Part shown: positions 12,865 through 18,714 of the stretch, piece after piece | Layout of the letters: the number at the start of each line of letters is the position of its first letter | How positions within the stretch are numbered: position 1 is the first letter of the stretch | Translations under genes and position numbers: made by a program | NCBI GenBank assembly: GCA_003520745.1 | Contig: DOUE01000025.1 | Coordinates: 79,352 to 98,065 of the forward strand | Origin: Erysipelotrichaceae bacterium | GTDB lineage: Bacteria > Bacillota_I > Bacilli_A > Erysipelotrichales > Erysipelotrichaceae | Length of the DNA: 18,714 bases | Direction of reading: 5' to 3' | Notes under the pieces: generated by a model | The model's input: only the letters and a program-made list of their open reading frames with translations | Databases searched by the model: none | What the model was told of the DNA's origin: nothing

Positions 12865-14931
12865 TCAGTGGGAACTATTAATTACTTTTGCTTGAATGAA
12901 TACATTCAAAACGATAAGTGCCATAATCCAAGCCAGAGTCACCCAAATCTGATTAACAAAAGAAATCGTAAGTAAATATAAAATCGAAAATGCTGGAATA
13001 AAGTTGAACAAAGCAATCTGGACAAAAGCAAAACCTATCATGATCACTACAACCACTGCCACATCAAATCTTCGAGAAAATACATACACAATACGGAGAA
13101 TACTAAAATATACAAAAAGATGCAAGGTTATAGAAATTACAGTATAGTTCATTAAACTCATACTTGATGTCGTCGCAGATGTCAAAGCGAAAAGAGGTAA
13201 GTTCTGATTAAAGATAGTATATCCTTTTTGAATCTTGAATATATACAAACTGTATACAATAAAAGTGAAAATTAAGGTTACCCCATAGTATAACCACATA
13301 TTGATTCTGATTTTTTTAAGATTACCATTTTTGGTTGAAAGATAAAGTTGCATAAGTTTATTTTGGTATTCGTTATGTACGTTCATCGCCACAAATAAAC
13401 TTAAAGCAATGGTAATCAAGCCGAAGTGAAGAATTACCGAAAAGTATGATTTACTCTCCATGATGTAGTCATAACCATCATCATTAACAAAAAAACGTGA
13501 ACCTGCCGAATAGAGTTGAATCATCTTGTTCCTGATTCTTATAAGTGAAGGATAAGGTCGTGCTTTCAAATCCAGTGCATCGTACTCTTCTTGACTTAGC
13601 TCTTTTTGCCCTCCACTATTAGTAGATTCTAGGAATTCATAAGCACTCTTTGCTTCATCAAGATCTTTTGTAATTCGATCTAGTCCAGTTGTATTCAACT
13701 CACCATAATAACGACTTTCAATCATTTCGTAATCTATCTGCCCAAGAGATTTCGAAATGGAAAAACTAGAATATCGATTATATGAATAAGCGAGTACCAA
13801 CAATATAACAATAAAAGCTTTATTGAAAAATAGGATTCTTAGAAATTCATGCCAAACTAGTTTAGTTGAGCGAATCTGATATCCTTTGACTTTCTGATGA
13901 GTGAACCCATTTGATGATAGTCGAAGATATAAATGCCTGCTGACTAGAGTCAGTATCATTCCACAAACTAACATGAAAATCAGAGTTGCAGTTAAAAAAT
14001 CTAGCCTGACCGATGCAAACATTAGCCAACTTACATGGTCTATAGAACCAAACATATAGTAGAAAAGATTTATATATTTAAGTACTGAGAACTCATCGTT
14101 TATCGCTATAAATGAATTCAAGATAAATTCGACCAATAAAATCACAAAAGCTAATGTGTATCCAAGAGATATATTTCTAGTTAATATCACAAACAACAGA
14201 ACGATACAACCAATGAAAAGAGCTGCACCCGTTTGAATAAACATAACTACAAGAATATACACTATTATCGAAAAAAAATGGAAACTAAATCGAAAATCCA
14301 CTAACCACTGAATCGGAGATCGTAGATCAATTCCATCCCATTGCGCTAATATTAAAACCATGCATGTGCATAGAAGTGAATAAACGAGGACAACGGATAT
14401 AAACACGGCTATTTTAGATGAATACAATTTAGATAGCGTTTGAGGCGTACTTCTATAGAGATAGATTGTTTGATGAATCATATCTTCAAAAAATAACGCA
14501 TATACTAGTAGACAACTCAACAATAAAACCATAACCGAGAAGAGTGATGAGTTCAATAGTTCCGTAATTGCATAACCCGGTAATATTCGTACATCCTTTG
14601 ATTGAATTTTTCTGAGCGCTATGTTTTCATTTATCAGTTGGGTTCTGATGTCTACATCTGTAAAAATCGGTAAATTAAGCTTGGCTTCGTTGTTTTCGAT
14701 TCTTTTCGACACATCCTCGCGATAACTTCCGTATGCTTCTAGTTGATAACGCAGATAACTATTTTGAATCGAATTCATTGATACTTGTTGTTCAAGTTCG
14801 TTCTTGTAGTTTTGATTCTCAATTCCATAAAAGATGTTTACTGAAAAGAGTCCAAAACCTAATAAAAGGACGATGAATAATCTTCGAACTAAAACATTTT
14901 GGAAAAGTCGTCTAATTTCACTCGTAAACAT
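12865..14931 (-). CDS. Large ABC-2 type permease, two fused homologous halves
   Basis: A 688-residue membrane protein. Hydrophobic segments fall in two similar sets. Half one has a helix at 17-37, an exposed region of about 90 residues, then a helix near 128-148 and more to about 330. Half two has a helix at 366-384, an exposed region of about 108 residues (one stretch is rich in Glu, Asp and Ser), then a helix near 494-516 and more to the C-terminus. After the second helix each half has a matching amphipathic stretch (LYRSTPQTLSKL around 158-169 and LYLSTKNGNLKKI around 529-541), supporting internal duplication. With the ATPase gene one base upstream, this is the membrane half of an ABC exporter or a mechanosensory ABC system; the substrate is unknown. 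The start has no good SD; coupling to the ATPase stop is likely. AT-rich. Confidence 0.75.
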   Translation of the reverse strand: MFTSEIRRLFQNVLVRRLFIVLLLGFGLFSVNIFYGIENQNYKNELEQQVSMNSIQNSYLRYQLEAYGSYREDVSKRIENNEAKLNLPIFTDVDIRTQLINENIALRKIQSKDVRILPGYAITELLNSSLFSVMVLLLSCLLVYALFFEDMIHQTIYLYRSTPQTLSKLYSSKIAVFISVVLVYSLLCTCMVLILAQWDGIDLRSPIQWLVDFRFSFHFFSIIVYILVVMFIQTGAALFIGCIVLLFVILTRNISLGYTLAFVILLVEFILNSFIAINDEFSVLKYINLFYYMFGSIDHVSWLMFASVRLDFLTATLIFMLVCGMILTLVSRHLYLRLSSNGFTHQKVKGYQIRSTKLVWHEFLRILFFNKAFIVILLVLAYSYNRYSSFSISKSLGQIDYEMIESRYYGELNTTGLDRITKDLDEAKSAYEFLESTNSGGQKELSQEEYDALDLKARPYPSLIRIRNKMIQLYSAGSRFFVNDDGYDYIMESKSYFSVILHFGLITIALSLFVAMNVHNEYQNKLMQLYLSTKNGNLKKIRINMWLYYGVTLIFTFIVYSLYIFKIQKGYTIFNQNLPLFALTSATTSSMSLMNYTVISITLHLFVYFSILRIVYVFSRRFDVAVVVVIMIGFAFVQIALFNFIPAFSILYLLTISFVNQIWVTLAWIMALIVLNVFIQAKVINSSH

Positions 14932-14932
14932 A

Positions 14933-15787
14933 CTAACCCAACCAATCTAGATAAACATCATCCAATGTTGTGCTTACAAGCTGATCAAATGAATGTTTGG
15001 AAATAAATCGCGTCCTTATTTGATCTCGTATTCGAATCTGATTAACAACCTTAAGCTCGGAATCCTGCTGTTTCAATTTATCAAGTAATTCATATGATTC
15101 GTATACTTTTGTTTTATCAATCAATTCAGCTTGTGAACTGATAGTCAGGATGCGACCATTTTGCATAATCATAATCTCATTTGCAATCCATTCAACATCT
15201 GAAATAACATGCGTAGCCAATATCACAATCTTTTTCTCTGAGATGCGTAAAATCAATTCCCTAAAAGAGCGACGTTCAACAGGGTCTAAACCAGCTGTAG
15301 GTTCATCAAGTAACAATATTCTGGGGTCATTCAATAATGCTTGTGCAATCAATACTCGTTGCTTCATTCCTCCAGAAAGAGTTGACAATGATCTTTTCCG
15401 AAACTCGAGCAAGTTCACTTCCCTTAAGATTGATTCGATTTTCGACTCTGCTCGATTGCGCTTAATGTCTTTCATGCTCGCAATATAGTAAAGAAAGGAT
15501 TCAACACTCAGATATGGGGGAAGTTGTTGTTGCTGTGGCATATACCCCAAGTTTGAACGAAATTTTTTTTTGTGAGTCTCCACAAGCTCACCGTTGAAGT
15601 AGTATTCTCCAAAATCACTTTCAAGTACAGTGGCTAAAATGTTTAGTAGAGTTGTTTTCCCTGCACCATTATGACCCAATAATGCATAGATTCCAGGCTC
15701 AAGATCGAAACTTACTTGATCAAGCGCCAACACTTTTCCATAACTTTTCGATAGTTTGTGGACCTGAAGACGATTTACATTATCCAT
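14933..15787 (-). CDS. ABC transporter ATP-binding protein (ABC-2 exporter type)
   Basis: A 284-residue nucleotide-binding subunit. Walker A is GHNGAGKTT (38-46), the Q-loop is at Q85 (GYMPQQQ), the signature is LSGGM (137-141), Walker B is LLLDEP (158-163) with the D-loop GLDP, and the switch histidine is H193 (ATHVISD). The C-terminal about 70 residues past the core are an extension typical of drug- or bacteriocin-type exporters. The start overlaps the stop of the lipoprotein gene by 8 bases and the permease follows 1 base after its stop, so the three are tightly coupled. All catalytic residues are present; function depends on the unknown permease substrate. Confidence 0.93.
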   Translation of the reverse strand: MDNVNRLQVHKLSKSYGKVLALDQVSFDLEPGIYALLGHNGAGKTTLLNILATVLESDFGEYYFNGELVETHKKKFRSNLGYMPQQQQLPPYLSVESFLYYIASMKDIKRNRAESKIESILREVNLLEFRKRSLSTLSGGMKQRVLIAQALLNDPRILLLDEPTAGLDPVERRSFRELILRISEKKIVILATHVISDVEWIANEIMIMQNGRILTISSQAELIDKTKVYESYELLDKLKQQDSELKVVNQIRIRDQIRTRFISKHSFDQLVSTTLDDVYLDWLG

Positions 15788-16922
15788 TATCGATTATTCC
15801 CGAAACCGATTTGAATACTTCAATCCAGTCACCGGTTTTATAATCAACTAGATAATACTTGATACCATCATCTGCCCCACCCACTACAAAGAGATAATTA
15901 CTTATAATCCCTTGAATCTGAGAAGCCTCCATCGATGAATAAACTCCTCTAATGAAATCACTAACCTTGAGACCTTCCAACGCATCAATATCATATACAA
16001 TATTCCCAAGATAATCATATATGACGTAACGTTGTGGCCCTTGCAGCGAGCTTGTATAAATAAAGTCAGAGTCAAGATAGTTCAAATGCCGGTTTTCATC
16101 AACTAATTCGACAACAAGCTCCATGTTTTGATTTACGACTTTCATTTCAGCAAGTAGTGGATCCCAACTAATAATGTCATAGATTAGCAAATTATTCCTA
16201 TCTCCGTCAATAATCTGAATATCTTTTGAGAAAATGAATGTTGGTTCATTCGTCAAAAAATTATAGTTGTAGAAATGATGGGTTTTATTAGCTTCATCAT
16301 ATGTTTGCAGATATAAATACTCTTCAGAGAATTTAAACGTGATGAACTTATGGTTCTTAGGAAAGGTTATTTTTTGAGTGTCAGATGTGTTTAGGTTAGC
16401 CACAAAAACATCTTCTGTAAAGCTATCTACATAAAATACATACCCTTTAGTTATAGTCAAAAGATATGGAGAGGATTTAATCTGAAGAATTAACTCGCGA
16501 TTTGTACCATCTGGATTTAGTCGAATCAACGAATAATTAGTTTCGCCTTCGACAGTCATTTTTCTAGCTAAGTAAAATATATGATTATCGTAAAATTGAA
16601 GAAAACTTTCATCAGCAATCTCACAATATCTCTTGAAGTTTTCAGGACATTTTGCGTCTATCTCATTATCATCCGCAAAATTAAGGTTTGCCAAAGTTGC
16701 CTCATTAAAACTTTTGATATCTACATATCTTAGTTTTCCTTTATCTAGAACGTAAACACCTTCATCCGATGCGGTTGCGATGTAACCATCATCATCAAAA
16801 ACACCTCTGAACTGTGTACTAAAATTTGAGTTTATTCCAACATTTACGTTTACTTGAGGTCTTGTATGACACGATGATATTAAAAATATGGAAAATAAAC
16901 AAATTGACAATCTCCTTTTCAT
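15780..16922 (-). CDS. Predicted surface lipoprotein, beta-propeller-like, of the ABC operon
   Basis: A 380-residue protein. It begins MKRRLSICLFSIFLISSC: a basic head, a hydrophobic core and a lipobox ISSC, with C18 as the lipid anchor. The mature part is built of repeated short strands with aromatic and Asp/Asn turns, such as FKFSEEYLYLQTYDEA and the YDYLGNIVYDI segment, similar in style to TolB/YncE- or DUF5050-like propellers. I do not recognise the exact family. First gene of the ABC operon and overlapping the ATPase gene. It probably sits on the outer face of the membrane and could be a substrate-binding, immunity-like or sensor partner of the exporter; this is inference. A weak SD (GGTGA) lies about 6 bases before the ATG. 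Confidence 0.7.
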   Translation of the reverse strand: MKRRLSICLFSIFLISSCHTRPQVNVNVGINSNFSTQFRGVFDDDGYIATASDEGVYVLDKGKLRYVDIKSFNEATLANLNFADDNEIDAKCPENFKRYCEIADESFLQFYDNHIFYLARKMTVEGETNYSLIRLNPDGTNRELILQIKSSPYLLTITKGYVFYVDSFTEDVFVANLNTSDTQKITFPKNHKFITFKFSEEYLYLQTYDEANKTHHFYNYNFLTNEPTFIFSKDIQIIDGDRNNLLIYDIISWDPLLAEMKVVNQNMELVVELVDENRHLNYLDSDFIYTSSLQGPQRYVIYDYLGNIVYDIDALEGLKVSDFIRGVYSSMEASQIQGIISNYLFVVGGADDGIKYYLVDYKTGDWIEVFKSVSGIIDNG

Positions 16923-17006
16923 TTCAAATCACCAACCTTTCCCATTCCTTATGAAGATAGAATTCATTATTGAGGTGCTTAATATAGAAGTCGATGCACA
17001 TGAAAT

Positions 17007-17210
17007 TCAGCGAATATCCGTGATGTTAGTTATGCAACGATGAAAAACTAATACAGAGTGAACTCTATCAGATTGATATCCGAACGAAATAATATCTCCC
17101 AAATGACACAAATTCTGTAAAATTTCTGAATTATAACTAGTCGTAATCACTACCGCAGAGAACTTAAGATTCCGGAATGAGCGAAGCTCGTTAACATAAG
17201 AAGCTATCAT
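17007..17210 (-). other. Small ORF or gene remnant, 67 residues, in the ABC operon leader
   Basis: An open frame coding for a mixed peptide with stretches such as LKFSAVVITTSYNSEI and LGDIISFGYQSDRV, which look protein-like. There is no SD at proper spacing before the ATG at 17210 and I recognise no family. It lies between the promoter at 17325-17354 and the lipoprotein gene. It could be a decayed gene carried in with the AT-rich block, or a chance ORF. The rest of 16923-17365 holds only the promoter below. Confidence 0.25.
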
Positions 17211-17324
17211 CCACTTTAACTGTGATTATTGAGATGTTCTTCGCTATCTGATCATTGTTCTATAAAATGTTTTGGTTTTGTAACGAAATCACCCCCGATT
17301 CGTCGTTCAAGCATCTTTAGATAA

Positions 17325-17354
17325 AGTATAGAGTAGACCGACACCAACTTTCAA
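17325..17354 (-). promoter_or_regulatory. Possible promoter of the ABC operon
   Basis: On the minus strand: TTGAAA (complement 17349-17354), an 18-base spacer, then TATACT (complement 17325-17330). Transcripts would start near 17318 and reach the lipoprotein ATG at 16922 after a leader of about 395 bases. A short inverted repeat, CTTTAGATAAAG, lies at the predicted start. Confidence 0.5.
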
Positions 17355-17365
17355 GAAAATACGGA

Positions 17366-18517
17366 TTATTTCGAAATATCAAGGCGTCGCTTTTCAATCC
17401 GCAAATGGATGAATTCACGGACCAATAAATAGATGACCGCGAAGATCGGAACCCCCAGGAACATCCCCAGGACACCGAAGAACCCGCCTCCGACGATAAT
17501 CGAAAACATGATCCATAGACTGGGTAGTCCCAAAGAATCGCCAAGGATCAGAGGCCCCAGGATGTTTCCGTCGAACTGTTGGAGGGCGAAGATGAAGAGT
17601 GCGAACCAAAGGGCTTGGATGGGGTCGATGATCAATAAGATAAACAAACCGGGTACGGCTCCGATGAACGGGCCGAAGACGGGGATCATGTTTGTGATCC
17701 CGACGATCACCGAAAGAAGGATCGCATATTGTAACCCCAACAGACTCATTCCGATGAAACAGAGGATTCCGATGATCAAGGAGTCGATCATCTTGCCGAT
17801 CACGAAGCCCGTGAACATTTTCGAACTGATGCGGCTTACGCGAAGAAAGAGATCCCCTCGTTCCTGGCCGAAGAAGGCGTAGTTCATCTTTTTGAATTGA
17901 AGCGAGAAACGTTCGCGATCCAACAGGATATAGGTCGCGATGACGATCCCGACCAGGAAGTTGAAGATCCCCTTGGTGAACTGCCATGAGGCGTTCAGTA
18001 ATTGCGGGAAGAGTTTCCTGCCCATCGCCATGATCGTTTCGACCAGATCTCCGCCCGAAGACAGAATTCCGTCGATGTAGCTTTGCGGGATATTGAAACG
18101 CAGGATCAGATCCTCCAGCATGTCCCTGGCCGACTCGATATATTCGGGCAACTGTTGGGTGAGCGCGCTCACGCTGGACACAAGTTGGGGGATGATCAAG
18201 AGTAAGAAGAGCGCAAACGCGACGAGCATGAGGGAGATTCCCAGCGCGACGGAACATTTCCGCCGCGTTGAAGGTTTCAGGTTGATGCGCACGAGCACTT
18301 TTTGTTCGAAATAGAGAACGAGGGGGGCAAGGAGGAACGCGATCGAGAATCCGAATATGAAAGGCATCAACACCGTGAACACATCCTTCGCGATCGCGGT
18401 GAATCGTGAGAGATCCTTAACCAGGAAATAAAACAGGAGGATGAGGATTCCGGAGAACGCATAGGAAAACATATCCAAACGTTTCTCGGAGTTCATCCAG
18501 GCTTTAAGGTTTTTCAT
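17366..18517 (-). CDS. AI-2E family transporter (PerM/TqsA-like permease)
   Basis: A 383-residue integral membrane protein with about eight helices. After the first helices (FSGILILLFYFLVKDL, then FIFGFSIAFLLAPLVLYF) comes a soluble or amphipathic insert near 100-170, then the family core: GITNMIPVFGPFIGAVPG, QQFDGNILGPLILGDSLGLP and GGFFGVLGMFLGVPIFAV. The family includes the AI-2 exporter TqsA and members linked to Na+/H+ antiport or unknown solutes, so the substrate here is not determined. The start follows the stop of the upstream gene by 1 base (TAG-G-ATG) on the same strand, so the two are translationally coupled. No clear terminator follows; the AT-rich ABC block lies downstream. Confidence 0.92.
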   Translation of the reverse strand: MKNLKAWMNSEKRLDMFSYAFSGILILLFYFLVKDLSRFTAIAKDVFTVLMPFIFGFSIAFLLAPLVLYFEQKVLVRINLKPSTRRKCSVALGISLMLVAFALFLLLIIPQLVSSVSALTQQLPEYIESARDMLEDLILRFNIPQSYIDGILSSGGDLVETIMAMGRKLFPQLLNASWQFTKGIFNFLVGIVIATYILLDRERFSLQFKKMNYAFFGQERGDLFLRVSRISSKMFTGFVIGKMIDSLIIGILCFIGMSLLGLQYAILLSVIVGITNMIPVFGPFIGAVPGLFILLIIDPIQALWFALFIFALQQFDGNILGPLILGDSLGLPSLWIMFSIIVGGGFFGVLGMFLGVPIFAVIYLLVREFIHLRIEKRRLDISK

Positions 18518-18518
18518 C

Positions 18519-18714
18519 CTAGTTTCCGCCTTCCGCGAGAATCCTCGCCCGTTTCATTTCATACAAGGGGGAACGGAAGCTGCTGATCTGGCTTTCACGG
18601 TAATCGCTCCCGAAAGCGCCTCGGCTGACCGTCAGAATCGGCGGGAACTGAATCCGTTTGAACACGGATTTCGTCCAGTTGTTCATGAACCACTCCAAAT
18701 CGGCGATGAACGCA
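18519..18714 (-). CDS. C-terminal end of an unrecognised protein, continues beyond window
   Basis: In the frame ending at the TAG (complement 18519-18521), 64 residues are open to the window edge: an aromatic stretch (ADLEWFMNNWTKSVFKRI), then PPILTVSRGAFGSDYRESQI and a basic tail ending in AEGGN. Codon use matches the GC-richer neighbours, and the stop is 1 base from the start of the AI-2E-family gene, which supports it as a real upstream partner. No family is recognised from this piece. Confidence 0.6.
   Translation of the reverse strand, partial: AFIADLEWFMNNWTKSVFKRIQFPPILTVSRGAFGSDYRESQISSFRSPLYEMKRARILAEGGN

Larger units (their letters stand above)
12780..17340. other. AT-rich block carrying an ABC transporter operon (putative acquired island)
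   Basis: Base composition changes visibly at about 12,780 and again at about 17,340. Inside, codons end mostly in A/T and spacers are AT-rich; outside, C/G-ending codons such as TCG, GCG and GAC are common. The block holds one three-gene minus-strand operon plus about 440 bases of leader. I see no transposase, integrase, tRNA or clear flanking repeat, so the mode of entry is unknown. Borders are judged by eye. Confidence 0.6.

Noticed and set aside
17415..18257. 280-codon frame on the same strand as the AI-2E-family gene
   Set aside because: It lies wholly inside that gene in another frame, is rich in Arg/His/Pro as shadow frames are, and has no domain character.
1..18714. Mycoplasma-type recoding of TGA to Trp
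   Set aside because: TGA is the stop of apbE, the PAP2-like gene, ppcA, sua5 and glnN at the expected protein ends, and Trp is TGG throughout.
1..18714. tRNA, rRNA, CRISPR arrays, insertion sequences, phage genes
   Set aside because: None were recognised on either strand; no regularly spaced repeats and no transposase or integrase motifs.

Overview
The window reads as one end-to-end piece of a bacterial chromosome from the Bacillota/Mycoplasmatota side of the tree. Family content points there: an LTA-synthase-type sulfatase, a CvfD/YugI-type S1 protein next to pgi, a YuiD-type divergent PAP2 protein, a DegV protein, an MpsC-family protein, a long-form Sua5, a type III glutamine synthetase and an AI-2E-family permease. 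Shine-Dalgarno (SD) sites are strong (AGGAG/GGAGG) and several sigma-A-like promoters are visible. TGA ends real genes and Trp is TGG, so the code is standard; this excludes recoded Mycoplasma but not Acholeplasma- or Izemoplasma-like lineages. Most of the window has medium GC. The block at about 12,780-17,340 is clearly AT-richer. Exact taxonomy cannot be fixed from sequence alone.

Layout. Positions 1-2770 (+): the 3' part of an ApbE-type flavin transferase, a terminator, then a membrane LTA-synthase-family enzyme. Positions 2812-4447 (-): an S1-domain RNA-binding protein overlapping phosphoglucose isomerase (pgi). A compact divergent promoter with a perfect 17-bp palindrome separates these from the plus-strand pair PAP2-like protein plus NifU-C scaffold (4521-5223). 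Between 5246 and 5734 lies a small minus-strand unit not obvious from long ORFs: a 42-residue membrane protein with a near-consensus promoter. Positions 5735-9026 (+): an MpsC-family protein, a terminator, an archaeal-type PEP carboxylase and Sua5/TsaC. Positions 9186-9521 (-): a rubredoxin-like protein, divergent from type III glutamine synthetase (9789-11864, +), with an inverted repeat in the shared region. Convergent to it is a DegV protein (11922-12761, -). Positions 12865-16922 (-): an AT-rich operon of lipoprotein, ABC ATPase and a long tandem ABC-2 permease. Positions 17366-18714 (-): an AI-2E-family permease preceded by the end of an unrecognised gene.

How the genes may work together. 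The most suggestive grouping is 5735-9026. MpsC belongs to a family tied to the MpsAB bicarbonate/Na+ system, PEP carboxylase consumes bicarbonate, and Sua5 consumes bicarbonate to make threonylcarbamoyl-AMP. Glutamine synthetase further along, with oxaloacetate from PEP carboxylase, fits amino-acid supply. The AT-rich ABC operon looks like an acquired module for export, self-protection or envelope sensing. None of these links is proved by sequence alone.
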